A DNA stretch of 39,348 nucleotides from IMG/VR virus record IMGVR_UViG_3300042564_001950, positions 1 through 39,348 of that record. The stretch is one strand, 5' to 3'. The stretch is from a virus. The notes under the pieces are model-generated. The model saw only the letters and a program-made list of their open reading frames with translations, had not been told where the DNA came from and ran no database searches. Positions 16,786 through 28,484 of the stretch are shown here, one piece after another; position 1 is the first letter of the stretch; each line of letters opens with the position of its first letter. The position numbers and the translations under genes are program-made.

Positions 16786-19700
16786 ATGTCAGAAGAAACC
16801 ACCTCATACTACAAAAAGGTTGCCAGTATAACTGTCACAAATGGCGGGGCAGATTATACTTCTGCGCCAACAGTTGTAATTGGTGGTAATGCAACAGCAG
16901 TTGCTACTATTGCAGGTGGACGAGTTACTGCAATCACAGTGACATTTGCAGGAAATAATTATCTTTCGCCACCATCTATCTCATTTACAGGCGGCAACGG
17001 AAATGGTGCTGCAGCGACTGCGAATATGGTGTATATCGATGACAGTTACAATGGTTTCAAGCAATCACTAAGTCATCTAATTGCAAATCAACTTCCGGAT
17101 TTCGTTCGCACCGAGTATCCTGTATTCATCACGTTCTTAGAAAAGTATTATGAGTTTCTTGATGAAGAAAATCAGGTAAACAATTTCCTTCTCAACTACG
17201 AGAAGAATTTTGACATCAACAGAACACTTGATGCATTCATCCCTAAGTTTAAACACCAGTATGCACAGAACTTTCCTCTTAATGCGCAAATTGATGACAG
17301 AAGATTAATCAAATTCATCAAGCAGTTCTATGAGGCAAAAGGTTCTGAGAAGGCAATCGAACTTCTCTTTAGAATCTTATATAACGAACGCACTGAAATT
17401 TTCTATCCATCTGAGCAGATTCTTCGCGCATCTGATGGTATTTGGATCGAAGACGTAACACTAAAACTGGCAGTCGATTCATCGATCACAGCAAATCCTT
17501 TTGATCTTAACAGCAAAACAATTAAAATCACATACTATGAGAATATCTCATCGGTAACATATGAAAGAACGATTGAAACCAACATAAGCAATGTTACAAA
17601 ATTTGCTTACGTTTTCCCTGCTGTGTATGAGTTGGTGACAAGTCTGCCAAAGACTGCAAGAATTATAGTTCCAGGCGCTGGCGCAGTTGCCGAGGCGCTG
17701 GTTTCAGATGGAAGAGTTAAAGCGATAGTTGGCGACGACTATACCGAATTTGATTCGTCGACAAGCGTAAATGATTCCACTAATATAATTACAATAAACA
17801 GTCACGGGTATTCTACTGGTGATATTGTAGTCTATACTAAATCTGCAGGTCATGTTGTTGGTGGGTTAACAGAGTATGTCACATATTATGTAATCGTTGT
17901 AAATTCTAACCAGATAAAATTAGCATTAACTGCGAACAATGCAGTTTTAGGTACTGCAATTAATATTGCTCCTGCTGATCCAGGAAATAACAGACTGTAT
18001 GCTCCTCTTTCCGACAATGGTAATGGATACTTTGCAGCACCAACTATCCAGTTTACTTCGGAAACGGGTGTCGGCGCAACTGCAAGAGCAGTATTAACTG
18101 ATTCTGGACAAATATCAAATATCATAGTTACTAATGGTGGTTCTGGGTATAGCACAGCACCTGCTGTTACATTTTCCACGGAAGCAATACGCACTAAAGT
18201 TGAGATTGTTTCGGGGACTGCTGATGAACCTATCATCACAAGATATGGTTATATTGTTCGCCAACTTGCATCAGTCGATGTTGCCGATTGTAGTGGAACA
18301 CCACCATGCGGGTTCGTAGTAGGTGACATCTTTGGTATAGATGAAACTGGTTCGGTTGGTCCATACACAATTGAAACAACTCCAGGAACAATCGGAACGT
18401 TGGCAGCAACTGTTGCTGTTTCTGGAACTGAGGGTCAATTTACTTGTGGTGCATCAACACTTGCAGTCAATGATACGGTAACAATTACTGGTACTCTTGG
18501 AGGAACTGCTGCTATTAGTGGTTATACCTCAGGAACTATCTATAAGGTTTCTTCTGTAACTGGTATATCGCCTAATGTTACTGGGTTTACTTTACGAACA
18601 ACTGCAGGCAGTATTATATCAACCACTGCTGGTACGCTGACAGGGTTAACATACGTCACTACAGCGAGTAATTCTGGATACTTTTTAAATAAGTATAATG
18701 AAACTGATACAGCGATAAATCCATATACTCTCGTTGGTAGAGATAACAAGGCATCTATCAGAATCGATGCAGTTGATGATGATGGTTGTCCAACTGCAGT
18801 AAGCATTTTCGATACAGGGTTTGACTTTGAACGCGAATCATTCACTGCGATAATTGAGTCAGAACTAGGATGCACTGCTACTCTGTCATTTACCACAGGT
18901 GCGGTCAACGTTAAGACGGGTAGATTTAGAGACTCGCGTGGGATGTTGTCGAATGTCAACAGACTACAAGATAACTTCTACTACCAAAACTATTCATATG
19001 TTGTTCGATCAAATGTTCCATCCAATAAATGGTTGGATATTGTAAAGAATACTACTCACCCAGCAGGTACTGCTATCTTCGGCGAACTTACCATCGAGCA
19101 GACGGTTGACTTCAGCGAATATATTACGACACCAATACAACCTCTGCATATCTATGAGTTTGTACTCGAAGAACTTTCTGCTTCGGGTGGTATTAATCGC
19201 AATAACGAATTCTATTTCGAAGTTGAGTTTATCAAGGTTCTTACTGACTCTGCGACAGTAGCAGATACAAATAGCAGTCATGTTTATAAGGTTCTTGCCG
19301 ATCTTGTTACAACTTCAGAAACTACTGCCTTTGACTTTGACATCGGTATTTATGAAGACGAAGATGATACTACAACAACTACGGATCTATTTGATAGAGT
19401 TGTCCAGTACGTTCGTGAAGTAAGCGAAAATACCATTACTGCTGAAAATGCAATAACTGACTTTGATAAGGTTCTACAAGAGGCAATTTTCCTACAAGAA
19501 CCATACGCTGAAGATTTCTTTGACGAAAATTATGTCTCGTCGGAAAATACTCAATTCAATCTCAATAAAGTTATTGCCGATATAACGAATACCTCAGAAT
19601 CGCAAGCGTTTGTGATGAGTAAACCTCTAACAGATACGGCAACCAAGTCGGATACATTCGCCAGAACGGTAGAGTATTATAGAACGTTCACAGAATCTGT

Positions 19701-20082
19701 GATCACACATGAATATACTGCTGCTGGTATAGAACGTCCAACGGGTAGTGACGAGTTTGATGTAGATGAGGCAAATGCAACTGAAACATCATTCAATCAT
19801 CTATATAAATATTTGACTGATTCCGTTACGTCAACTGATACCGCTGGCGTAATTCCATATCTGGTTAAAACTGACAATGCAGGTGCAACTGAATTATTAA
19901 TTGTGGCGAATGACTCTGCAACGATAGATTCTATTGCTGTTGCTGAACAATCGCTTATAAATACACTTAAAGGACTATTCGAAACAGTAACAGTCACCGA
20001 AGACGGTATTGTAAATACGCAAGACTATGTTGATGGCGACTTCGGTTCGGATTATGTTGGTCAAGTAACTTATTTTAACTAA
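16786..20082 (+). CDS. 7: Baseplate wedge initiator gp7, with Gly-Tyr beta modules and degenerate C-terminal repeats
   Basis: A 1098-aa protein (T4 gp7 is 1032 aa). The diagnostic part lies at residues about 90-220: LPDFVRTEYPVFITFLEKYYEFLDEE, FDINRTLDAFIPKFK, and DDRRLIKFIKQFYEAKGSEKAIELLFRILYNE followed by FYPSEQILRASDGIW. I recognise this from marine phage gp7 annotations. Extra modules decorate it. Residues about 12-82 and 410-467 carry VTNGGADYTSAPTVVIGG-type and NGYFAAPTIQF-type Gly/Tyr-Pro beta repeats. Residues about 790-1090 carry degenerate repeats with KVLADLVTTSE, KVIADITNTSE and KYLTDSVTSTD cores. These modules may be surface-exposed and adhesive (inference). The wedge-initiator name is less certain than the family membership. 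Confidence 0.65.
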   Translation: MSEETTSYYKKVASITVTNGGADYTSAPTVVIGGNATAVATIAGGRVTAITVTFAGNNYLSPPSISFTGGNGNGAAATANMVYIDDSYNGFKQSLSHLIANQLPDFVRTEYPVFITFLEKYYEFLDEENQVNNFLLNYEKNFDINRTLDAFIPKFKHQYAQNFPLNAQIDDRRLIKFIKQFYEAKGSEKAIELLFRILYNERTEIFYPSEQILRASDGIWIEDVTLKLAVDSSITANPFDLNSKTIKITYYENISSVTYERTIETNISNVTKFAYVFPAVYELVTSLPKTARIIVPGAGAVAEALVSDGRVKAIVGDDYTEFDSSTSVNDSTNIITINSHGYSTGDIVVYTKSAGHVVGGLTEYVTYYVIVVNSNQIKLALTANNAVLGTAINIAPADPGNNRLYAPLSDNGNGYFAAPTIQFTSETGVGATARAVLTDSGQISNIIVTNGGSGYSTAPAVTFSTEAIRTKVEIVSGTADEPIITRYGYIVRQLASVDVADCSGTPPCGFVVGDIFGIDETGSVGPYTIETTPGTIGTLAATVAVSGTEGQFTCGASTLAVNDTVTITGTLGGTAAISGYTSGTIYKVSSVTGISPNVTGFTLRTTAGSIISTTAGTLTGLTYVTTASNSGYFLNKYNETDTAINPYTLVGRDNKASIRIDAVDDDGCPTAVSIFDTGFDFERESFTAIIESELGCTATLSFTTGAVNVKTGRFRDSRGMLSNVNRLQDNFYYQNYSYVVRSNVPSNKWLDIVKNTTHPAGTAIFGELTIEQTVDFSEYITTPIQPLHIYEFVLEELSASGGINRNNEFYFEVEFIKVLTDSATVADTNSSHVYKVLADLVTTSETTAFDFDIGIYEDEDDTTTTTDLFDRVVQYVREVSENTITAENAITDFDKVLQEAIFLQEPYAEDFFDENYVSSENTQFNLNKVIADITNTSESQAFVMSKPLTDTATKSDTFARTVEYYRTFTESVITHEYTAAGIERPTGSDEFDVDEANATETSFNHLYKYLTDSVTSTDTAGVIPYLVKTDNAGATELLIVANDSATIDSIAVAEQSLINTLKGLFETVTVTEDGIVNTQDYVDGDFGSDYVGQVTYFN

Positions 20083-20099
20083 GAAGAAGGTAAACTCAA

Positions 20100-20549
20100 A
20101 TGAAACTAATCGAAAACGTAAAAGGTACTAAGGGCGAACTAAACATCGTTCTTCGTGACGCAACAGGGAATGTAAAGCAAGAAGTAACTGTTCCTAACCT
20201 TGTTGTCAACACTGGTCTTGCGTATATTGCTTCACGCATGAAGGATACAACTCTTTCTGCTATGTCACACATGGGAGTTGGCGCAGGCACAACAAACCCA
20301 GCAGCAGGCGATACTGGTCTTGAAAGCGCACTAGGTGCACGTGTTGCTCTTACCTCAACAACTGTAACAGCAAACGCAATTGAATATGTTGCAACGTTTG
20401 GCGCAGGTTCAGGCACTGGTGCTGTTACTGAAGCAGGTATCTTCAATGCTCTTACCAGCGGAACAATGCTTTGCCGCACTGAATTTGCTGTCATCAACAA
20501 GGGTGCGTCAGACAGCATGACAATCACTTGGACGGTAACGATCTCGTAA
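20100..20549 (+). CDS. Conserved marine T4-like virion structural protein, 149 aa
   Basis: A Gly/Ala/Thr-rich beta protein that begins MKLIENVKGTKGELNIVL and has NLVVNTGLAYIASRM, MSHMGVGAGTTNPAAGDTGLE, VTEAGIFNA and SMTITWTVTIS. This layout resembles small beta-sandwich structural or fibre-associated proteins that marine T4-like phages often encode between gp7 and gp8. I do not know its exact role. A good ribosome site (AAGAAGG) precedes the ATG. Its codon use looks more GC-rich and uniform than its neighbours (frequent CTT, GCA, ACC, CGC), which may reflect high expression. Confidence 0.6.
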   Translation: MKLIENVKGTKGELNIVLRDATGNVKQEVTVPNLVVNTGLAYIASRMKDTTLSAMSHMGVGAGTTNPAAGDTGLESALGARVALTSTTVTANAIEYVATFGAGSGTGAVTEAGIFNALTSGTMLCRTEFAVINKGASDSMTITWTVTIS

Positions 20550-20555
20550 TATAAA

Positions 20556-22169
20556 ATGGCACTTCTTCTACGATCAGCAGGTCGCACAGAAATAGCAAGA
20601 AGTCTTTATCGTGATATTTACAACGAGAACGACTTCTTCTATTTCTTTGTAGGCAGAACAACTGAATGGGATGATGAAGAATCACCCGAAATTCCAGTTG
20701 ATTCACCACGGTATGCAAACACCTCAAGCAGGAACATGCTGTTCGTAAAACGTATCCAGTCAAGCGATACGGTTCTGATGATCCCACGGATTAATTGGGT
20801 ATCAGGTACAGTATATGATCAGTATGACGACAAATATGGCGAACTAGATTCAAACGGTAATGCGATTACTGCATACAGTGGTGCTCTATCATTAAAAAAT
20901 TCACAGTTTTATGTTCTGACTCTTGATGATCATGTCTATAAATGTATTTCCAATAACAATGGTGCTGAAAGCATAGTACAACCATCAGGAACTTCAATCT
21001 CTTCGATCGAACTTGAGGATGGTTATATCTGGAAATTCATGTTTAAGGTTGAAGCGTCGGATAAGACTAAGTTCTTAACACCAGAATATATTCCAGTTAG
21101 AAAAATCGCAGGTTCTGGTGATCCTGTATTCGATGTCAATGGTAGAATTGACGACATTACGATAACTAATGCTGGATCTTCGTATGAAACTGCACCGATT
21201 GTAATTATCAACGGTGATGGGGTCGGAGCACTTGCGACTGCATCTGTTTCTGGTGGCGAACTTACTAACATCACTTTAAATAATGCTGGTGAAGGTTATA
21301 GTTTTGCATATATCACGTTCTCTGGGGGCGGTGGTTCTGGTGCTGCTGCATCGGTAACCTTGGGCGCCACAGAATCTGGAACAGTGCAAGAAGATGTAGA
21401 AAACGCAGCAATTCCTGGAACAGTTGATAGACTAGAAATTATTTCAGGCGGTATCGATTACGTTGATGGCGACGCAGCAGTAAATATTGTTGGTGATGGA
21501 TCTGGAGCAGAAGCAATTTTGGATATCGATCCTGACGATGGATCCATTCTCTCTGTTACTATCACCAATCGTGGAACTGGATATACATTTGCAGAAGTAT
21601 CAGTTAGTAGTGTTGAGGGTAATGGCGCAGAAATTATTGCAGTAATTTCACCAAGAGCAGGTCATGGGTCGAATCCACAAAAAGAGTTGTTTGCAACCAA
21701 TGTGGGATTCTCGGTAAACCTCACAAATGATTCTGCCGATCTATTCCTCAATAACGATTTCCGACAAATCGGAGTAATAAAAAACCCATTAAGGTTTATT
21801 AACAATAACAATTTCCAAGAATCTACTGGAACTTGCTGTTACGTTATCAATACGTCATCGCCTTCTAGTTACAACATGGATGACGTGGTTACAACTGATA
21901 GTGGTGGTAGATTCATTGTAGTCCAGAAAGTTGATGCTAATAATGACGGAACAACAGAAAGTATATACCTTCTGCCTATTATTCCAATCATAACATCTTC
22001 TAGTATTCTTACAAATACAACGCAGTCGTTATCTGGATTGACTATAAATAGTCTTACACCGCCGGAAATTAATAATAACACTGGTGAAATTATATATCTG
22101 GATAACAGAGAATTCATCGTTCGTCAAGAAGACCAGATAGAAAAAATTAGAGCAATTCTAAAATTTTAA
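20556..22169 (+). CDS. 8: Baseplate wedge protein gp8 with inserted Gly-Tyr beta modules
   Basis: A 537-aa protein. The first about 190 residues are typical gp8: LYRDIYNENDFFYFFVGRTTEW, MLFVKRIQSSDTVLMIPRINW, VYDQYDD, FYVLTLDDHVYKCISNNNGA and LEDGYIWKFMFKVEASDKTKFLTPEYIPV. T4 gp8 is only 334 aa; the excess comes from two inserted stretches at about 198-271 and 291-368 made of ITITNAGSSYETAPIVII-type modules. The tail resumes gp8-like sequence (FATNVGFSVNLT, DFRQIGVIKNP, IIYLDNREFIVRQEDQIEKIRAILKF). The ATG follows the previous stop by 6 nt with no obvious Shine-Dalgarno, suggesting coupling. Confidence 0.85.
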   Translation: MALLLRSAGRTEIARSLYRDIYNENDFFYFFVGRTTEWDDEESPEIPVDSPRYANTSSRNMLFVKRIQSSDTVLMIPRINWVSGTVYDQYDDKYGELDSNGNAITAYSGALSLKNSQFYVLTLDDHVYKCISNNNGAESIVQPSGTSISSIELEDGYIWKFMFKVEASDKTKFLTPEYIPVRKIAGSGDPVFDVNGRIDDITITNAGSSYETAPIVIINGDGVGALATASVSGGELTNITLNNAGEGYSFAYITFSGGGGSGAAASVTLGATESGTVQEDVENAAIPGTVDRLEIISGGIDYVDGDAAVNIVGDGSGAEAILDIDPDDGSILSVTITNRGTGYTFAEVSVSSVEGNGAEIIAVISPRAGHGSNPQKELFATNVGFSVNLTNDSADLFLNNDFRQIGVIKNPLRFINNNNFQESTGTCCYVINTSSPSSYNMDDVVTTDSGGRFIVVQKVDANNDGTTESIYLLPIIPIITSSSILTNTTQSLSGLTINSLTPPEINNNTGEIIYLDNREFIVRQEDQIEKIRAILKF

Positions 22170-22183
22170 GAGAGACATAAAAT

Positions 22184-25100
22184 ATGGCACTGAATTTAAA
22201 TGTATCTCCATACTATGATGACTTTGATGATACTAAAAATTTCAATCGAGTTCTGTTCAGACCTGGATATGCAGTACAGGCACGCGAACTTACGCAACTA
22301 CAGACTCTGTTGCAATCCCAAATTGGTAAATTCGGAAACCATATTTTCAAGAATGGTACAGTCGTTCAAGGTTGTGAATTCAAACTTGATTCACAAAGAG
22401 CATTCATCAAAATTGCAGATGCAGATGTAGATAATGACACCTTATCGACATATATTGGCGATACCGTAACAAACACATCAGGTATGACTGCAGTTATTCT
22501 TGATGTTGCAACAGGCACTGAAGCAGAACTACCAAATCTAAAAACTTTGTATCTTCGTTATACTAGCGGCGATGGTTCTTCTGCGGTTCACTTTTCAGGT
22601 GGAGAAACTCTAACAGTATCTTCCACAGTGTCGGGCAGAAATGGTGATACGTTTGTTGTCGATGACACATTTGATGAAGCAGATCCAATTAACAGTTACT
22701 GGGGTCTCTCTTCTGCTCTAACTGTGGATGATGGTATCGTGTATATTGACGGGAAATTCGTCAATCATACATCACAAACAATCATACTTTCTAAATATGA
22801 TTCAAGACCAACTCTGAAGGTTGGATTCCAGATTGTAGAAAATACTGTTTCTCCTGAAGACGATCAAACCTTATTGGATCCTGCACAAGGATCTTTCAAC
22901 TATGCTGCTCCTGGTGCAGATAGATACCAAGTTTCGACCACACTTGTCGCATATGAACCGACTGACACAATTCCTTCTACGTTTAACCAATTGGTCGATA
23001 TTATCAATGGTGAAATTCAAAGAACTTATACTGCAAATATCTATGGCGAACTCGGCAAAAACATGGCGAGACGCACATATGATGAGTCGGGCAACTATGC
23101 AGTAAGACAATTTCCAGTTCTGATCAAAGAGCATCTTAATGTTGATGGCAATAATGGTTTACGAGAACTAAACACTATTAATCCAGGAAGTGGTGGGAAC
23201 AAAGATCTTCTTGCTATTGGTTTAGAGGCAGGTAAGGTATATGTTCGTGGTTATGAACATGAAACTTTCCAAACAGAATATGTTGTTGTGCCAAAGGGTC
23301 TTACAACAGTTTCGGTGCAAGAAGCACCAATTAGTACTGCATATGGTAACTATATCCTTGTCAAAGAATTCTGCGGATTATGGGATTTAAACACTGGCGA
23401 TAAAGTTAGTCTTCGCAGCGTTGCACAAGGCGCAGTTACTGATGGAACATTCTCTGCTGCTACCGCAGCAGGATCTCAAGTTGGTACTGCTCGCGTAAAA
23501 CAGATCGTATATGAATCTGGAACAGTTGGAACTGCTGCAGCAGAGTATCGTTTATATCTCTATGACATTGCGATGTCAAGTGGCGATTTCAAAGATGTGC
23601 GTGGTATATTTTACAACGATGCGACTGCTGATGGTCATGCCGATGTTGTTTTAGATGGCGGTAATGCAGTTCTCCGAGAAACAAGTTTTAATAAATCTCT
23701 CTACAGAATTCCTGCTCGCGCCACGAAAACAATTGCACCAAATGCAGTCTACGATAACTCGTTTATCTATACTAAAGAATTCGATGGGGAACTCAATGTT
23801 AACGGGCAAGTAACAATCACTCTAAGTGGTGATGAATCTTTCCCGTATGATTCGTTTACTGAAACCATTATTAAAAATAATTTCACACTGGTATTAAAAG
23901 AAGCAGAAACAATAAATTCTGTTGCTAGACCAATTGGTTCTGTCTTAGATATTTCTGGTGCAGTATTTACTAAGAACTCATCAACATCCATAACTATTGA
24001 TCTTGCTGGTGCAGTTTCATCTGCTCCTACGCAAGTCAAACTATATGTGAATGTTCAAGTAGGAAACGCCAATCCTATTCTCAAAGTTCTTCGTGAAGAT
24101 CGTTACGTGATCATCAATACGAATACCCACCCGCTAACTAATGGTGGTGTGTATTCTCTTGGTCTCTCAGACGTCTATCAAATTAAAAATATCTTCATTG
24201 GCGCTGATACTGATACTGATGCTGCAGTAGTTGCTGCTGGCGTAGACATTGCTTCATCGTTTACTCTTGATAATGGTCAACGAGATAACGAGTATCGTAA
24301 TGCTAAGATTACGAAGAAACCTAGTGCACCGTCACTTACGAATAAGAAGTTGGTAATTAAACTTGATTACTTCACACACGATGGTGCTTCTGCAGATGGT
24401 AATTTCTTTGTAGTTGATTCGTATCCAATTGATGATACTGGAGCGACTGCAGGGAAAATCAAAACTCAAGACATTCCAGTTTACAAATCACCTCTCACTG
24501 GTGAAACGTATGACTTGCGCGACACACTAGATTTCCGTGTTCGTTATGCAGATTCTGCAGCAAACTCCGCAGCACTAGGAACTGCGACAACCAACCCGAC
24601 CGAGAGCACGACGTTATCTGCTCCTTCTGTTGGTATTACAAATCCAGTTCCAACCGAACAGTTTATTACTGATCTCGAGTATTATCTTGGAAGAACAGAT
24701 AGACTTATTATCGACTCAGAAGGTGTGTTCAGTACCATATATGGTACGCCATCACTGAATCCTGGTATCCCTGCTGAACCTGAAAATGCGATGTCGTTGG
24801 CAATTATAACAATTCCGCCATATCCATCGCTTGCTCCAAATGTCGCGAAGACTGTTAATCGCCCTGACTATGGTGTAACATTCCGCAGCATTGATAACCG
24901 TCGTTATACTATGCGCGATATTGGTGTTCTCGAACAACGTATCAATCGTCTTGAGTATTATACTTCACTATCTCTGCTCGAGAAAGCAGCAAGCGATTTG
25001 TCTATTCCTGACGGCGCAGGACTCGACAGATTTAAAAACGGTATCCTAGTTGATGCGTTTACTGGGCATAATGTCGGTAACGTTTTCGACAGCGCATATC

Positions 25101-28100
25101 ATATTTCGATTGATCCAGTAAAGAAAGAGATGCGTCCTTTCTTCCATCTAGAAAATATCGATATGGCATTTGACTATGCTAACTCAACGAACGTATATCA
25201 GACAGGCGACTTGCTCACTCTTCCATATGTGAACATTGAACTGACTAAAAATCCATCTGCCTCTAAACCAAGAAATTGTGTTGGAGAGTTACTCTTTAAC
25301 TACATCGGAAATATGGAACTAGATCCGCCAGTCGATAACTGGACGGATACCGCAATCAAACCAGATGTAAGCGTAAACTTCGACGGAAATTATGATGCTT
25401 GGGAAAACATGGCAGATGCGTGGGGAACTCAGTGGGGTGATTGGCAAGATGTCGTAACTGGGAGAAGCACAGTTGGTCAAACTGTGCAAACTGTTGCTGG
25501 TAATGCAACAATAAGTGGTGATACGCTTTTCCAAGAGCAGTCACAAGTTGTTACTACTACAACAGAGCAGCGCCAAACTCGTCAGGGCGTTTCTATAACA
25601 GTAACTCCTGAAACACAATCCCAAAGAATTGGTTCTCGTGTAACGGATACTTCGATTATTCCGTTTATGCGTTCAGTTGTGGTGACGTTCATCGCAAAAA
25701 GACTGAAACCTAATACTCGAGTATTCCCGTTCTTTGATGGTGTTGGTGTCACTCCGCACTGTAGGCCGCTGAATTTTGATCCAGCAACAGACCTTGCACC
25801 TGTCGATCCTGCGGCATATTCATCGTATGTCGATGGTAATTATGGTGATTCCCTGATCACAGATGCTCAAGGTGTTTGTGTGGGACAATTTAGAATTCCG
25901 GCGGCAACATTCCGCACAGGCGATAAGAATTTCCGCCTCTGCGATGATCCATTTAACCGCGAACCATTTGTAACAACTGCGGCGATGCAAACATGGTCAG
26001 CAAATGGATTGTCACAATCTGTCCAAGATACAGTCGTATCAACTCGCGTTGCTAATGTAGCAGTTGGTTCTGTTTCTGATTCGAGATCAGTATTCGAAAC
26101 ATCTACAACAGAAAATAGATTGGCAGATAGAAATGTTGGTGTCGTTCAAACTAATATCAACAACACCTATACTACGATCAACAACACTACGAATATTGAT
26201 AACACAGTAACAAACAACACAACAGTAAACAATACAGAAGTTACTAATGTTTTCAATGAGTATACAACAATTGTTGTAACACCTACACCTGCTCCAACGC
26301 CAGCGCCAACACCAGCGCCAACTCCTGCTCCGACGCCTGCACCGACACCTGCTCCGACGCCAGCACCTACACCTGCTCCGACACCAGCACCTACGCCAGC
26401 TCCGACACCAGCACCTACGCCAGCACCATCTCCGACACCTACGCCTGCACCGACTCCTGCTCCAACACCAGCACCGACTCCTGCTCCGACACCTGCTCCG
26501 ACACCTGCTCCGACGCCAGCACCAACACCAGCACCGACTCCTGCTCCGACACCTGCTCCGACGCCAGCACCAACACCAGCACCGACTCCTGCTCCAGATG
26601 TAATCGTACCCGAAGATACTCCTCAACCAGATCCATGTGCACCAGTAACAATCTGTAGAGAAGGCGGCGGCGAGCGAGTACTCAGAGGCCCTAATGGGTT
26701 TGGGGGGCAGGACAACATAAGACTTGAAACAATAACTGAAGAAGAAGGACCGATCTGCACATCATCAATTCCTGTTTCCTGTCAGAGAGGAGGCAGGAAC
26801 TATCGAGATCCTATCGCGCAGACATTCTATGTTGAAGGTATGCCATTTGGTTGTTATGTCACTAACCTTGACATATATTTCAGAACCAAATCATCTACTG
26901 CGCCAATCACTCTCCAATTACGTGAAGTGGTAAATGGATACCCAGGAAATAAAGTTATTCCATTCGGTGAAGTCACGTTGAATCCTGCTGATATTACAGT
27001 CAGTGAAGATGCAACTGCGGCAACAACTTTTGTGTTCCCGTCGCCAGTATACCTGCAAAACAACACAGAGTACTGTTTTGTTCTTCTTCCTGCAGGCAAT
27101 AATCCAGATTATAATATTTGGGTTTCTGAATTGGGCGCAAACGAACTTGGTACTGAAAATAGAATTTCTGAACAACCACATATTGGTCTGCTATTTACAT
27201 CTGCCAATGATAGATCGTGGACAGCGTGGCAAGCAGAAGATATTAAGTTTACTTTACGTCGCGCAGACTTCGATATTAATACAGTCGGTTTGATTGAAAT
27301 GAAAAATATGGATGTTGACTTCTTGAAGTTTAACTCGTTCACAAATGGAAATTTTGAACCAGGAGATGCAATCCATGGATTCTCGTTTGCAATTACAAAC
27401 GCAGGTTCTGGGTATACGGATGGAGATATACCACTTTCTCTATCAGGAGGTGGTGGTTCTGGTGCGACTGTTCTAGTAACAATTGCAGGCGGAGCAGTAA
27501 CAGATGTTGTGGTTACAAATCCAGGAACAGGATACACGAGTAATCCGTCACTAACTATTTCAAGTGGTAGCGGTTCTGATGCGGCAGTTGCGGTAACTCT
27601 GAATAGAGGATTCGTGAAGCAGTATGATTCTCTGTATAATGTCGGTAAAATCTTAGTAAGGGGTGGTAGATTCACTGCTACTGATATTATTGGGAATGGC
27701 ACGACTTATGCTGAAATTGTAGAAGTCGAAAATAAACAACTTAATGTTGTGGAAACTAATGTCGGGTTTATTGATCATACTCCTGCGGTAGTTTCTTGGT
27801 CTGTAGCACCAACTGCTACTGGTGCGAGTGCTGGTGGAGATTCATATGAAGGGTTTAACTTTGGACAAGAACATGCATTAACATATGAAGCGCAAGTATA
27901 TTCTTACTCAAATGAGCAAGCAAACTTGGGCGGAGATAAATCACTAAGTATAAGAGCAGGTATGGTGACACAAACGTCAACTGTTTCTCCTGTGATCGAT
28001 ACTAGAAAATGTTCAATGATCGCTATTGCCAATGACATTAATGGACCAGATGATATTTCTGGCGAAGATGGAAACAACGGAACTGCAGCATCGAAGTATA

Positions 28101-28483
28101 TTTCCCGTCGTGTTATTCTTGACGATGGTCAAGATGCCGAAGATCTCCGAGTATATCTGAGCAATCAGATTCCTGCTGGTTGTGATGTTAGAGTATATGG
28201 TAGATTCCAGAATGCGACCGACCCTAGTAATTTTGATGACTTAGAATGGATTCAATTAGAACTTGCGCAAACACCTATAGTCAGCACTGGAAAATCTGGT
28301 TTTGTTGAATACCAGTATACTATCCCAACAGCAAATAAAAATGCTGGAGTTCTTGAATATACTGCAGGAAGTGTAACTTATAGTGGTTATAAAAATTTCG
28401 CAGTGAAGGTTATTCCATCATCAACAAATAGTTCTGTAGTTCCATTAGTAAGAGAACTTAGAGCGATTGCGTTGCAGGTGTAA
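22184..28483 (+). CDS. Giant baseplate/fibre-connector structural protein (DUF4815-type, gp10-like position), 2099 aa
   Basis: The N-terminus [54 protein letters not shown] is the hallmark I associate with the DUF4815 structural protein found after gp8 in marine T4-like phages, where T4 has gp9-gp12. Residues about 1-1250 are beta-rich. An Asn/Thr-rich [13 protein letters not shown] stretch leads into a TPAP hinge (residues about 1366-1469). A short Cys-containing segment and a second conserved region follow: [28 protein letters not shown], then [13 protein letters not shown]. Residues about 1734-1805 hold another Gly-Tyr module pair. The role is probably to connect the baseplate rim to fibres (inference). 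An AGAGAG ribosome site precedes the ATG. Confidence 0.75.
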   Translation: MALNLNVSPYYDDFDDTKNFNRVLFRPGYAVQARELTQLQTLLQSQIGKFGNHIFKNGTVVQGCEFKLDSQRAFIKIADADVDNDTLSTYIGDTVTNTSGMTAVILDVATGTEAELPNLKTLYLRYTSGDGSSAVHFSGGETLTVSSTVSGRNGDTFVVDDTFDEADPINSYWGLSSALTVDDGIVYIDGKFVNHTSQTIILSKYDSRPTLKVGFQIVENTVSPEDDQTLLDPAQGSFNYAAPGADRYQVSTTLVAYEPTDTIPSTFNQLVDIINGEIQRTYTANIYGELGKNMARRTYDESGNYAVRQFPVLIKEHLNVDGNNGLRELNTINPGSGGNKDLLAIGLEAGKVYVRGYEHETFQTEYVVVPKGLTTVSVQEAPISTAYGNYILVKEFCGLWDLNTGDKVSLRSVAQGAVTDGTFSAATAAGSQVGTARVKQIVYESGTVGTAAAEYRLYLYDIAMSSGDFKDVRGIFYNDATADGHADVVLDGGNAVLRETSFNKSLYRIPARATKTIAPNAVYDNSFIYTKEFDGELNVNGQVTITLSGDESFPYDSFTETIIKNNFTLVLKEAETINSVARPIGSVLDISGAVFTKNSSTSITIDLAGAVSSAPTQVKLYVNVQVGNANPILKVLREDRYVIINTNTHPLTNGGVYSLGLSDVYQIKNIFIGADTDTDAAVVAAGVDIASSFTLDNGQRDNEYRNAKITKKPSAPSLTNKKLVIKLDYFTHDGASADGNFFVVDSYPIDDTGATAGKIKTQDIPVYKSPLTGETYDLRDTLDFRVRYADSAANSAALGTATTNPTESTTLSAPSVGITNPVPTEQFITDLEYYLGRTDRLIIDSEGVFSTIYGTPSLNPGIPAEPENAMSLAIITIPPYPSLAPNVAKTVNRPDYGVTFRSIDNRRYTMRDIGVLEQRINRLEYYTSLSLLEKAASDLSIPDGAGLDRFKNGILVDAFTGHNVGNVFDSAYHISIDPVKKEMRPFFHLENIDMAFDYANSTNVYQTGDLLTLPYVNIELTKNPSASKPRNCVGELLFNYIGNMELDPPVDNWTDTAIKPDVSVNFDGNYDAWENMADAWGTQWGDWQDVVTGRSTVGQTVQTVAGNATISGDTLFQEQSQVVTTTTEQRQTRQGVSITVTPETQSQRIGSRVTDTSIIPFMRSVVVTFIAKRLKPNTRVFPFFDGVGVTPHCRPLNFDPATDLAPVDPAAYSSYVDGNYGDSLITDAQGVCVGQFRIPAATFRTGDKNFRLCDDPFNREPFVTTAAMQTWSANGLSQSVQDTVVSTRVANVAVGSVSDSRSVFETSTTENRLADRNVGVVQTNINNTYTTINNTTNIDNTVTNNTTVNNTEVTNVFNEYTTIVVTPTPAPTPAPTPAPTPAPTPAPTPAPTPAPTPAPTPAPTPAPTPAPTPAPSPTPTPAPTPAPTPAPTPAPTPAPTPAPTPAPTPAPTPAPTPAPTPAPTPAPTPAPDVIVPEDTPQPDPCAPVTICREGGGERVLRGPNGFGGQDNIRLETITEEEGPICTSSIPVSCQRGGRNYRDPIAQTFYVEGMPFGCYVTNLDIYFRTKSSTAPITLQLREVVNGYPGNKVIPFGEVTLNPADITVSEDATAATTFVFPSPVYLQNNTEYCFVLLPAGNNPDYNIWVSELGANELGTENRISEQPHIGLLFTSANDRSWTAWQAEDIKFTLRRADFDINTVGLIEMKNMDVDFLKFNSFTNGNFEPGDAIHGFSFAITNAGSGYTDGDIPLSLSGGGGSGATVLVTIAGGAVTDVVVTNPGTGYTSNPSLTISSGSGSDAAVAVTLNRGFVKQYDSLYNVGKILVRGGRFTATDIIGNGTTYAEIVEVENKQLNVVETNVGFIDHTPAVVSWSVAPTATGASAGGDSYEGFNFGQEHALTYEAQVYSYSNEQANLGGDKSLSIRAGMVTQTSTVSPVIDTRKCSMIAIANDINGPDDISGEDGNNGTAASKYISRRVILDDGQDAEDLRVYLSNQIPAGCDVRVYGRFQNATDPSNFDDLEWIQLELAQTPIVSTGKSGFVEYQYTIPTANKNAGVLEYTAGSVTYSGYKNFAVKVIPSSTNSSVVPLVRELRAIALQV
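26280..26595 (+). repeat. 12-bp TPAP-coding repeat array (about 26 units)
   Basis: Degenerate 12-bp units such as ACTCCTGCTCCG and ACGCCAGCACCT encode about 26 TPAP tetrapeptides, interrupted once by SPTPTPAP. Synonymous variation is high but local blocks repeat, suggesting slippage and block duplication. The product should be an extended, stiff Pro-rich hinge. The antisense strand shows long spurious Arg/Cys/Trp-rich frames here. Confidence 0.9.
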
Positions 28484-28484
28484 T

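Noticed and set aside
26087-26651. Two minus-strand frames rich in Cys, Trp, Arg and Ser
   Set aside because: Both are the reverse reading of the TPAP-coding repeats and flanks; the periodic composition is a by-product of the 12-bp repeat.
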